Shown here: one piece after another, positions 1-4,758 of the stretch
Layout: each line of letters begins with the position of its first letter
Position numbering within the stretch: the stretch's first letter is position 1
Assembly: GCA_023392755.1 (NCBI GenBank)
Contig: JAEWNM010000071.1
Location: 1 to 5,715, forward strand
Length of the DNA stretch: 5,715 bases
Source of the DNA: Bacillota bacterium
GTDB taxonomy: Bacteria > Bacillota > Clostridia > Christensenellales > Aristaeellaceae
Direction of reading: 5' to 3'
The notes under the pieces: generated by a model
What the model saw: only the letters and a program-made list of their open reading frames with translations
Databases searched by the model: none
What the model was told of the DNA's origin: nothing
Translations under genes and position numbers: made by a program

Positions 1-29
1 TTTATAGCAATATCAGATATGATACTCAT
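1..29 (-). CDS. 5' end of a leftward gene cut by the window edge, product unknown
   Basis: Only nine codons are visible: ATG at 29-27, then Ser-Ile-Ile-Ser-Asp-Ile-Ala-Ile, and the frame runs off the left edge. The case for a real start is positional. A strong AAGGAG Shine-Dalgarno site (bases 42-37) lies seven bases before the ATG, and an extended -10 promoter with a covering palindrome lies about 40 bases upstream. Nothing about function can be said from nine residues; the start is hydrophobic and lacks a clear lysine-rich signal-peptide N-region. The palindrome over the promoter suggests tight repression of this gene. It could be a chance ATG after a purine-rich stretch, but the complete promoter, Shine-Dalgarno and ATG layout makes that less likely. 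Confidence 0.5.
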
Positions 30-57
30 GAATATGCTCCTTTCGACAAATGCCAAA

Positions 58-82
58 GAATGATATACAAATTATATCATTC
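58..82. promoter_or_regulatory. Perfect 10+10 bp palindrome covering the -10 box, candidate operator
   Basis: GAATGATATA (58-67) and TATATCATTC (73-82) are exact reverse complements separated by five bases. On the minus strand the palindrome contains the extended -10 and reaches the likely transcription start, the usual place for a repressor operator. It has no following T-run and lies upstream of the Shine-Dalgarno site, so it is a poor candidate for a terminator. A regulator is inferred, not seen. Confidence 0.5.
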
Positions 83-99
83 CAAATGAAAATTGGAAA
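71..99 (-). promoter_or_regulatory. Promoter with extended -10, reading left
   Basis: On the minus strand a perfect TATAAT (76-71) is preceded by TGA, giving an extended -10 (TGATATAAT). The hexamer 17 bases upstream is TTTCCA (99-94), a poor -35, which an extended -10 can tolerate. Initiation would fall near base 64, giving a leader of roughly 35 bases before the ATG at 29. The -10 lies inside the palindrome at 58-82. Confidence 0.55.
80..98. repeat. Short inverted repeat TTCCAA-N7-TTGGAA
   Basis: A six-base inverted repeat (80-85 and 93-98) sits between the -35 and -10 positions of the leftward promoter and overlaps the end of the larger palindrome by three bases. It may be a second operator half-element or a chance AT-rich match. 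Confidence 0.35.
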
Positions 100-135
100 G
101 TATATACAACAAACATGTCGTTCGCTCAATTAGTA

Positions 136-170
136 AATCAGAGCTATAGCAATTTGCCATAGCTCTGATT
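136..170. repeat. 12-bp perfect stem-loop between metK and the leftward promoter
   Basis: AATCAGAGCTAT (136-147) and ATAGCTCTGATT (159-170) pair perfectly around an 11-base loop, in which GCA/TGC can add three more pairs. It lies downstream of metK on the minus strand. Neither strand has a proper T-run after the stem, so it is not a textbook intrinsic terminator. It could still stop or protect the 3' end of the metK transcript, or insulate the next promoter. Confidence 0.5.
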
Positions 171-206
171 ATATATGAAGGAAATCCTATGTACAATGTT
201 GGGATT

Positions 207-254
207 CCCAAGGGATGAAATCCCTTGGGCGGGGTCCAGGGGCAGCGCCCCTGG
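207..254. repeat. Two tandem GC-rich hairpins directly after metK
   Basis: Hairpin one pairs CCCAAGGGA (207-215) with TCCCTTGGG (221-229) around TGAAA. Hairpin two pairs CCAGGGGC (236-243) with GCCCCTGG (247-254) around AGC. The pair begins eight bases after the metK stop codon, where it would fold at the end of the mRNA. No T-run follows on the minus strand. The base composition contrasts sharply with the AT-rich DNA next to it. From memory, similar double hairpins recur between genes in gut Clostridia; a search would be needed to confirm this. Confidence 0.5.
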
Positions 255-261
255 CGCCTCC

Positions 262-1434
262 TTACTTCACCGCCGCCTTGAGCGCCTCCACCATATCCAG
301 CTTCTCCCACGGAAGATCAGCGTCCGTGCGGCCGAAGTGGCCGTAAGCGGCGGTTTGGCGGTAGATGGGCCGGCGCAGGTCCAGGCGCTTGATGATGGCA
401 TTGGGCCTGAAATCGAACACCTTTTCAATGAGCTTAGCCAGGTCCTCATCGGGCATGATGCCGGTGCCCATGGTATCCACAAACAGGCTTACGGGGTGCG
501 CAACGCCGATGGCGTAGGCAACCTGTATTTCGCACTTTTTGGCAAGGCCGGCCGCCACCACGTTCAGGGCGGCATGGCGGCAGGCGTAGGCGGCGGAGCG
601 GTCGACCTTGGTGGGGTCTTTGCCGCTGAAAGCGCCGCCGCCGTGGCGGGTATAGCCGCCGTATGTATCCACCACAATCTTGCGGCCGGTAAGGCCGCTG
701 TCGCCGGCGGGGCCGCCCAGTACAAAGCGGCCGGTGGGGTTAATGAAATATTGGGTGCTGCCGTCGATCAGGCGCGCCGGAATTACCGGGCTAATAACCT
801 TGTCGATAACCTGCGCGCGGATAGCATCCAGGGAAACATCCGGGCTGTGCTGGGTGGAGATAACCACCGCTTCCACATGGGTGGGGATGCCGTCCTCATA
901 GGCGACGGTGACCTGCGATTTGCCGTCGGGCCGCATCCAGCCAAGGGTGCCGTTTTTGCGCAGCTCCGCCATTTTGCGGGTGAGGCGGTGGGCCAGGGCA
1001 ATGGGCATGGGCATCATTTCCGGGGTTTCGTCGCAGGCGAAGCCAAACATCATGCCCTGATCGCCGGCGCCGGTGTCGTGCTCGCTTGTGCCGCCCCTGG
1101 TTTCCAGGGCGTTGTCCACGCCCTGGGCAATATCGGGCGACTGCTCGTGCACGGCGGTTAATACCGCGCAGCTTTTGCCGTCAAAGCAAAGGTCGCTGCT
1201 CTGGTAGCCGATGTCCAGTATCACCTTGCGGGCGATATCGTCGATGGATACATAGGTATTGGTGGTGATTTCGCCCATAACCATTACCATGCCGGTGGTG
1301 GCGCAGGTTTCGCAGGCAACGCGGGCCATGGGGTCCTTTTCCAGAATCGCGTCCAGCACCGCGTCGGATATCTGGTCGCACATTTTATCGGGATGGCCCT
1401 CGGTAACGGATTCGGATGTAAACAGTTGGCGCAT
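262..1434 (-). CDS. metK: S-adenosylmethionine synthetase (methionine adenosyltransferase)
   Basis: Makes S-adenosylmethionine from methionine and ATP, releasing phosphate and pyrophosphate; a cytosolic enzyme that supplies methyl groups. The 390-residue product has the normal family length (E. coli about 384, B. subtilis about 400). It carries the N-terminal FTSESVTEGHPDK block (residues 5-17, with the active-site His14 and Asp16), the ATP-binding GAGDQG (122-127) and the GGGAFSGKDPTKVDRS signature (265-280). The start at 1434 is set by homology (MRQLFTSESV) and by AAGGAG at 1446-1441, six bases upstream. The frame is open further upstream to 1563, but that part is the riboswitch leader. The gene appears monocistronic in the window and is controlled by the SAM-I riboswitch in its leader. 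No key residue is missing. Confidence 0.98.
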   Translation of the reverse strand: MRQLFTSESVTEGHPDKMCDQISDAVLDAILEKDPMARVACETCATTGMVMVMGEITTNTYVSIDDIARKVILDIGYQSSDLCFDGKSCAVLTAVHEQSPDIAQGVDNALETRGGTSEHDTGAGDQGMMFGFACDETPEMMPMPIALAHRLTRKMAELRKNGTLGWMRPDGKSQVTVAYEDGIPTHVEAVVISTQHSPDVSLDAIRAQVIDKVISPVIPARLIDGSTQYFINPTGRFVLGGPAGDSGLTGRKIVVDTYGGYTRHGGGAFSGKDPTKVDRSAAYACRHAALNVVAAGLAKKCEIQVAYAIGVAHPVSLFVDTMGTGIMPDEDLAKLIEKVFDFRPNAIIKRLDLRRPIYRQTAAYGHFGRTDADLPWEKLDMVEALKAAVK

Positions 1435-1455
1435 GGTTTTCTCCTTCCGCAATTG

Positions 1456-1483
1456 AAAAACGCCTGCTCGGCACAAGCAGGCG
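1456..1483 (-). terminator. Intrinsic terminator of the metK riboswitch (expression platform)
   Basis: On the minus strand CGCCTGCT (1483-1476) pairs perfectly with AGCAGGCG (1468-1461) around a seven-base loop and is followed by five T residues (1460-1456). It lies between the SAM aptamer and the metK Shine-Dalgarno site, the standard off-state structure of an S-box leader. When SAM is bound, transcription should end here. The competing antiterminator could not be resolved with confidence by eye. Confidence 0.9.
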
Positions 1484-1502
1484 GATTTGATCAGTTCGAT
1501 CT

Positions 1503-1616
1503 CCCTTATCTGCCAACGCTGCCTTACGGCGTGCCGCGCTGCGGGATTTGGCACCAAGCGCAAAGCCGGTTGCCGGGTTTCATCGGGCCCGTCCCTCCAC
1601 CACTCTTAATAAGGTA
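1503..1616 (-). promoter_or_regulatory. SAM-I (S-box) riboswitch aptamer upstream of metK
   Basis: Read on the minus strand, the leader has the S-box landmarks in order: P1 5' strand CCTTATT with AAGAG (1614-1604), GTGGAGGGAC, then GGCCCGATGAAACC and CGGCAACC, then GGTGCCAAATCC (1555-1544), a P4 hairpin whose tip is GCC-GTAA-GGC, and the closing GATAAGG (1510-1504), which re-forms P1 with one G-U pair. This class binds S-adenosylmethionine and represses by transcription termination. Its placement before the gene that makes SAM gives direct product feedback. Confidence 0.95.
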
Positions 1617-1633
1617 TTCAATTTTGCAAGCGA

Positions 1634-1663
1634 ATGATATCATGGCGGAGGCGGATTTGTCAA
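1634..1663 (-). promoter_or_regulatory. metK promoter
   Basis: On the minus strand a perfect TTGACA (1663-1658) is followed after 18 bases by TATCAT (1639-1634), five of six matches to the consensus -10. Initiation would be near 1627, about a dozen bases before the first strand of riboswitch helix P1, so the transcript would contain the whole aptamer. Confidence 0.8.
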
Positions 1664-1691
1664 GGGGAAGTTGGCGGAAAAGGGGGATTTT

Positions 1692-1751
1692 GGATGTGCG
1701 GGAAGGGCGCTTTTTGAAAAAATCTCCCTTCCCGCGGCATCCCTGAAAAAC
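1692..1751 (+). repeat. Palindromic dispersed repeat, copy 1
   Basis: The core is GCGGGAAGGG (1698-1707) paired with CCCTTCCCGC (1726-1735), with a T5/A6 inner part and an outer GGATG/CATCC pair (1692-1696, 1738-1742). It aligns over about 60 bases with the minus strand of 3255-3317, including a shared tail ATCCCTGAAAAAC outside the stem; by eye about 53 of 63 columns are identical. It lies between the divergent metK and plus-strand promoters, upstream of both, so it cannot be a terminator for either gene. It ends in the -35 region of the plus-strand promoter. Confidence 0.75.
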
Positions 1752-1766
1752 GTCATTTCCACATTA

Positions 1767-1775
1767 TGATATAAT
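1767..1775 (+). promoter_or_regulatory. Extended -10 promoter for the plus-strand gene
   Basis: TGATATAAT (1767-1775) is a perfect extended -10. No convincing -35 is present; the matching position (about 1747-1752) is AAAACG and includes the end of the palindromic repeat. Initiation near 1782 would give a short leader of about 30 bases before the ATG at 1811. Confidence 0.65.
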
Positions 1776-1810
1776 TGGGAAAACAGCAAGACCTGCAAAA
1801 GAGGTGCGCC

Positions 1811-2824
1811 ATGAATCAGCATGTCATCGAATCGCTTATACAAAGCGCATGCCCCTCCATTGCCTACCGAATCAAAAAGGAGATATTGAATGAGGATGTC
1901 AATTCTCCTGATATGATGGCGCTACAGGAGTCCATATTGCGCGACCCGGAGGTTACGCGCATACTGTCCCTTCAAGGGGAGGACGGCTGGCTGGGGGGAA
2001 CGTTCCACGGAAGGGACGAGCCGGAGAGCGGAATCAGGTTCCTGATGGAAAAGGGCGTTAAAAGCAGCCATCCCGCAGTGCAAAGGGCGCTTGATGCCAT
2101 CGAGCACCGGGGGGAGGCGTTTGACAGGGGCTGCATGGAACGGGTAGGCAAGCCGCTGGACGCATGGCGCCTGGGCGGCTCGAAGCTGATGCGGGCATGC
2201 GTGTTTGCCTATGCTAAGCGGGAGGAGCACCCGTTTGTGCGGGAGGGGGTGCGGGAGGCGCTGGATGTGTTCGGGTACGTGTGCAATACGGCGTGCATTG
2301 AGGATATTTATGAACCGTACAAGGGCATCAACGTTTTCCGGCCCGGCGTTATGTGGCCCTGCGTGTATCACCTGCGGCTGCTGGCGCACACGGTCGGCTG
2401 GCGAACGCGGGAAAACCAGGCCATGCTTTCCCGGGCGGTGGCAAGGCTGGCGGAGTTATCACCCATACCGGAAATCAAGCTGCTTCACCGCCATCAGGTG
2501 ATATCCCCGGCCAGCATATACATGAACGACTTCAACTGCGACATGGCCGCCATGGATGACAGGGCCTGGATGATGTGGTTTCACAGAACGGAGCTTATCG
2601 CAAGCGCCGGCGCTTGCAATAAGGCAGGCGCGGTATTCGCCCAAATCGCCTATGTGCGGGATACCTGCCTTGAAAACGGCATGTTTACAAAAAAACTGCG
2701 CCACGCCTTTTTTACAAAGTGGTCGCAGTATACGGGCCTTGCACTTGAGGCTGATTGGAAGGCGGAAGAAAGGCGTGTGAACGACCTTACCTTCAGGTGG
2801 CTTATGATCAATGCCCGCCTGTAA
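1811..2824 (+). CDS. Conserved-looking protein of unknown function, possibly alpha/alpha-toroid-like
   Basis: I do not recognise a named family with confidence. The 337-residue product is soluble-looking, with no signal peptide or membrane segment. It is rich in tryptophan, histidine and cysteine (Cys14, 108, 130, 158, 162, 184, 243, 269, 286). Residues 54-67 (LQGEDGWLGGTFHG) resemble the QxxDGxW repeat of squalene-cyclase and prenyltransferase-like barrels, and the predicted helices around it (for example ESGIRFLMEKGV, 72-83, and HPAVQRALDAI, 87-97) fit an alpha/alpha toroid. This is an inference from one motif; the catalytic DxDD of cyclases is not seen. The start at 1811 is chosen because AAGAGGTG lies just upstream (1799-1806). 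An in-frame TTG at 1775 overlaps the -10 box and is unlikely. It is the only plus-strand gene here, monocistronic, and convergent with the next gene, 34 bases away. Confidence 0.85.
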   Translation: MNQHVIESLIQSACPSIAYRIKKEILNEDVNSPDMMALQESILRDPEVTRILSLQGEDGWLGGTFHGRDEPESGIRFLMEKGVKSSHPAVQRALDAIEHRGEAFDRGCMERVGKPLDAWRLGGSKLMRACVFAYAKREEHPFVREGVREALDVFGYVCNTACIEDIYEPYKGINVFRPGVMWPCVYHLRLLAHTVGWRTRENQAMLSRAVARLAELSPIPEIKLLHRHQVISPASIYMNDFNCDMAAMDDRAWMMWFHRTELIASAGACNKAGAVFAQIAYVRDTCLENGMFTKKLRHAFFTKWSQYTGLALEADWKAEERRVNDLTFRWLMINARL

Positions 2825-2832
2825 GGCGCGGC
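2813..2832 (+). terminator. Hairpin with the stop codon in its loop, weak terminator candidate
   Basis: GCCCGCC (2813-2819) pairs with GGCGCGGC (2825-2832) with one bulged C, leaving TGTAA (including the TAA stop) as the loop. A T-run appears only about 20 bases later (2854-2860), so it is not a classic intrinsic terminator. A closely similar hairpin ends the MerR gene. Confidence 0.35.
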
Positions 2833-2836
2833 AGAC

Positions 2837-2860
2837 AAAAAAATGCATGGCGGTTTTTTT
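2837..2860. terminator. A7/T7 hairpin between convergent genes, weak bidirectional terminator
   Basis: Seven A residues (2837-2843) and seven T residues (2854-2860) flank a 10-base spacer, so either strand can form an A-U stem ending in a U-run. It overlaps the stop codon of the minus-strand membrane protein gene. The stem has no G-C pairs, so its strength is doubtful, but its place between two converging genes fits a shared 3' end. Confidence 0.3.
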
Positions 2861-3140
2861 ACAGGTACGTGCGCCTTTGCAAAAGGCCGCCCACAACAAT
2901 GCCGCCCAGGCCGCCCAGCGCCAGGCCCATGCGGTAGGTAACAGTAAAGGCCTGCATCCCCCGCACCAAAAACTCCGGGTGCCTGAGGCTGTAGTTCAGG
3001 CCGCCGATATGCACATACGCCTCCGCCACCCAGCCGGTAAGCCCCGGCGCGTAGGATGTGTGGATGGCCGCAAACCCGTAACCGCCCGCCAGAAGGCATA
3101 CAATGCCCAAAATGGTAATCAGCCTGCCCAGTGACCGCAT
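2859..3140 (-). CDS. Small two-helix membrane protein, function unknown
   Basis: A 93-residue protein with two hydrophobic segments, roughly residues 5-25 (GRLITILGIVCLLAGGYGFAA region) and 70-86 (MGLALGGLGGIVVGGLL). The second is glycine-rich, which favours tight helix packing. A polar stretch of about 45 residues joins them and the protein ends in a basic QRRTYL tail. The start at 3140 is set by AAGGAG at 3153-3148, seven bases upstream, and by a promoter just beyond it. The frame is open farther upstream, but that would add a stretch overlapping the promoter. I do not recognise the family. It is transcribed alone, convergent with the plus-strand gene. An integral membrane location is inferred; the topology is not determinable. 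Confidence 0.8.
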   Translation of the reverse strand: MRSLGRLITILGIVCLLAGGYGFAAIHTSYAPGLTGWVAEAYVHIGGLNYSLRHPEFLVRGMQAFTVTYRMGLALGGLGGIVVGGLLQRRTYL

Positions 3141-3174
3141 GAAAAAACTCCTTGCATGGATGAATGCATGGAAC

Positions 3175-3202
3175 AGTATACCATGGCACAGACCGGTGTC
3201 AA
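3175..3202 (-). promoter_or_regulatory. Promoter of the small membrane protein gene
   Basis: On the minus strand a perfect TTGACA (3202-3197) and TATACT (3180-3175) are 16 bases apart, and TGG before the -10 makes it extended. It is followed by about 35 bases of leader and the gene's Shine-Dalgarno site. The -35 lies in a 13-base string shared with the degV promoter. Confidence 0.75.
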
Positions 3203-3254
3203 GGCAGAGAAAGGGCGAAGAATGGCAAAAAAAATCCATTTTATATATACAAAA

Positions 3255-3317
3255 GTTTTTCAGGGATAGGTTCGGGAAGGGTGCTTTTTTCAAAAAGCAC
3301 CCTTCCCGCCAATATCC
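3255..3317 (-). repeat. Palindromic dispersed repeat, copy 2 (possible degV terminator)
   Basis: A perfect 16-17 bp stem: CGGGAAGGGTGCTTTTT (3273-3289) with its reverse complement at 3292-3308. It is flanked by the GGATA/TATCC pair and the tail ATCCCTGAAAAAC that also flank copy 1, in the opposite orientation. It begins about 16 bases after the degV stop, so here it could end degV transcription, although no T-run follows the stem; its only T-run is inside the stem. The two copies differ mostly in the inner stem, where copy 1 has decayed. Confidence 0.8.
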
Positions 3318-3332
3318 TATACCCTTGTTCCC

Positions 3333-4208
3333 CTATATTGACTTGAAATACGTCTCCGGCTCCTGGTTGAAAAAGAAAAGGCCCAGTGCGTCAATGCCCA
3401 GGTGGCTGCCCAGAACGCTGCCGATCTGGCTGACGAGGAAGGTGGTGGCGCCCAGTTTTTCAGTCAGTATAGCTTTGAGCTTTTCCACGCCGGGCAGATT
3501 GTCGGAATGGGAGATGCCGATAATCTGGCCGGGGAAGGCGGAAATCCGCTCCAAAAGCGTATCCACAATCATGGCAAGGGCCTTTTGGCCGCCCCGCGCC
3601 TTTTTGATAACCTGCATCAGGCCGTTTTTCACTTCCAGCACGGGCCGCACGTCCAGTATGGAGCCGAGCACGCCCTGAAGCTTGCCAATGCGGCCGCCCT
3701 TAACAAGCCAGCCGATGTCCGCGATGGTGAACACATGCTCCACATGCCCGGCAAGGAAGGCGGTATGCGCCGCGACCTCGTCATAGCCGCGGCCCGCGCC
3801 GATCATCTGCGCGGCCTGGAGCGCGATGAGCCCGATGGCCACGGAGCCGGACTTGGAATCGATCACCTGCATGCGCAGGTGCGGGTATTTGAGCCGCAAA
3901 TCCTTTAATATGGCATTGGCAAGCTGGTATGTGCCCGACAGCGCGGCGGAGAAGGAAAGGTAAATAAAATCCTCGCCCCTGTCGCAGCAGCCCTGGAATA
4001 CCGCAGTTGCATCATCGGGGCCTATTTGCGATGTTTTGGGCACCTGGCCCTTGCGCATGGCGGCAAAAACCTGGTCCGCCGTAAGCTCCACCTTGTCGCG
4101 GTAATCGTTTCCGTCCAGCAGCACATGCAGGGGGATCATCAGCATGGAATAACGGTCGAACATTTCCCCGGGCAGGTCGCAGGTGCTGTCCACGATAAGT
4201 CTTATCAT
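3333..4208 (-). CDS. DegV-family fatty-acid-binding protein (FakB-like)
   Basis: DegV/FakB proteins bind a single fatty acid and, with the kinase FakA, present it for phosphorylation to acyl-phosphate in phospholipid synthesis; a cytosolic carrier. The 291-residue product has normal family length and the family landmarks: VDSTCDLP (6-13), PKTSQIGPDD (57-66), SAALSGTYQ (87-95), ILDVRPVLEVKNG (184-196) and GSHLGIDALGLFF (267-279), where most homologues have GTHxGPGALG. The start at 4208 follows a modest GAGG site (4219-4216) seven bases away. Several DegV paralogues usually coexist in one genome, so the fatty acid preference cannot be assigned. No FakA-type kinase lies beside it. It has its own strong promoter. 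Confidence 0.93.
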   Translation of the reverse strand: MIRLIVDSTCDLPGEMFDRYSMLMIPLHVLLDGNDYRDKVELTADQVFAAMRKGQVPKTSQIGPDDATAVFQGCCDRGEDFIYLSFSAALSGTYQLANAILKDLRLKYPHLRMQVIDSKSGSVAIGLIALQAAQMIGAGRGYDEVAAHTAFLAGHVEHVFTIADIGWLVKGGRIGKLQGVLGSILDVRPVLEVKNGLMQVIKKARGGQKALAMIVDTLLERISAFPGQIIGISHSDNLPGVEKLKAILTEKLGATTFLVSQIGSVLGSHLGIDALGLFFFNQEPETYFKSI

Positions 4209-4283
4209 GCTTTCGCCTCGATATCATCCTATTGTACGAAATATAAGAAAAGCCTAAAGCAAACACAGTAGCCTTCATTGGTT

Positions 4284-4312
4284 ATTATAAATACCGTTTT
4301 TTGCGGTGTCAA
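4284..4312 (-). promoter_or_regulatory. Perfect-consensus promoter of degV
   Basis: On the minus strand TTGACA (4312-4307) and TATAAT (4289-4284) are exactly 17 bases apart, a full match to the housekeeping sigma consensus. The likely start near 4277 gives a leader of about 70 bases. The spacer contains the inverted repeat ACCG-N7-CGGT (4292-4306), a possible operator. Confidence 0.9.
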
Positions 4313-4333
4313 GGCAATGTCCGCGATTGTTTC

Positions 4334-4367
4334 AAAAAGAAAACGGGGTGCCGCGCCTACAGGCCGG
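4334..4367 (-). terminator. Candidate terminator of the reductase-MerR unit
   Basis: On the minus strand CCGGCC and GGCGCGG (within 4367-4351) pair with one bulged G around a TGTA loop that overlaps the MerR stop codon. Seven bases later comes a T-rich tract, TTTTCTTTTT (4343-4334). The gap between stem and tract weakens the call, but the position before the degV promoter is right for a terminator. Confidence 0.45.
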
Positions 4368-4743
4368 AATCCAAAAGGCGCTGTTCCGCCTTCATCAGGC
4401 CCTGCTCATAGCGGCCGATTTTGCCGTCCAGCCGGCGAAGGGTGCTTTGCATCTCCTCAATTTTCGCGGCCAGCCGGTTTCGCTGGCCGATCAAAAGCGC
4501 CTTGCGCTGGTCCAGCGTTTCGTCGCCCTTACGGAAAAGCTTTACATACTCGGCCAGCGCCTCAACGGGCAGCCCCGCGCCGCGCATGCATTTGGCAAAT
4601 TCTACCCATTTCAGGCTGTCCGGCGTATAATCGCGTATGCCGCTCGCGTTTTTACGGACGGGGGGGATCAGCCCCGCCCGCTCATAGTAGCGCAGGGTAT
4701 CCGCCGTAAGGCCGTACATTTTGCCAACCTGTGCAATCGTCAT
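4357..4743 (-). CDS. MerR-family regulator of the AdhR/NmlR type
   Basis: A 128-residue DNA-binding activator/repressor. An N-terminal winged helix-turn-helix starts at MTIAQVGKMYGL, with the MerR hallmark LRYYERAGLIPP (17-28) and SGIRDY (34-39). A long coiled-coil dimer helix covers about 80-120 (RNRLAAKIEEMQSTLRRLDGK). The sequence closely recalls B. subtilis AdhR, which senses aldehydes through Cys52; the single cysteine here is also residue 52 (FAKCMRGAGL). No metal-binding C-terminal cysteines are present, arguing against a metal sensor. The start at 4743 is set by GGAGG (4755-4751). It follows the aldo/keto reductase gene by 14 bases on the same strand, so the two are likely co-transcribed and the regulator probably controls the reductase. 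No symbol is assigned because orthology cannot be tested here. Confidence 0.93.
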   Translation of the reverse strand: MTIAQVGKMYGLTADTLRYYERAGLIPPVRKNASGIRDYTPDSLKWVEFAKCMRGAGLPVEALAEYVKLFRKGDETLDQRKALLIGQRNRLAAKIEEMQSTLRRLDGKIGRYEQGLMKAEQRLLDSGL

Positions 4744-4750
4744 GGGACAG

Positions 4751-4758
4751 CCTCCCTT
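4751..4758 (-). promoter_or_regulatory. Shine-Dalgarno site of the MerR gene, touching the reductase stop
   Basis: AAGGGAGG (4758-4751) precedes the MerR ATG by seven bases and overlaps the last base of the reductase TGA stop (4760-4758). Ribosomes finishing the reductase would sit on this site, so translational coupling is likely. Confidence 0.75.

Noticed and set aside
175..1161. A 328-codon plus-strand open frame opposite metK
   Set aside because: It is antisense to the clear metK gene, has a low-complexity Ala/Gly/His-rich product typical of GC-rich shadow frames, and has no convincing Shine-Dalgarno site.
1435..1563. A 43-residue N-terminal extension of MetK
   Set aside because: The extension would be translated from the riboswitch and terminator. 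Homology and the AAGGAG site both fix the start at 1434.
1698..1735. Copy 1 of the repeat as an intrinsic terminator
   Set aside because: No gene ends before it on either strand; it lies upstream of two divergent promoters.
1775..1810. A TTG start for the plus-strand orphan gene
   Set aside because: It lies at the -10 box, upstream of the likely transcription start. The ATG at 1811 has a proper Shine-Dalgarno site.
2650..3189. A 179-codon minus-strand frame across the membrane protein gene
   Set aside because: It overlaps the plus-strand gene and the membrane protein gene in another frame, and its product lacks coherent hydrophobic segments.
3402..3908. A plus-strand frame opposite degV
   Set aside because: Antisense to a well-supported DegV gene, with no ribosome site and no recognisable domain.
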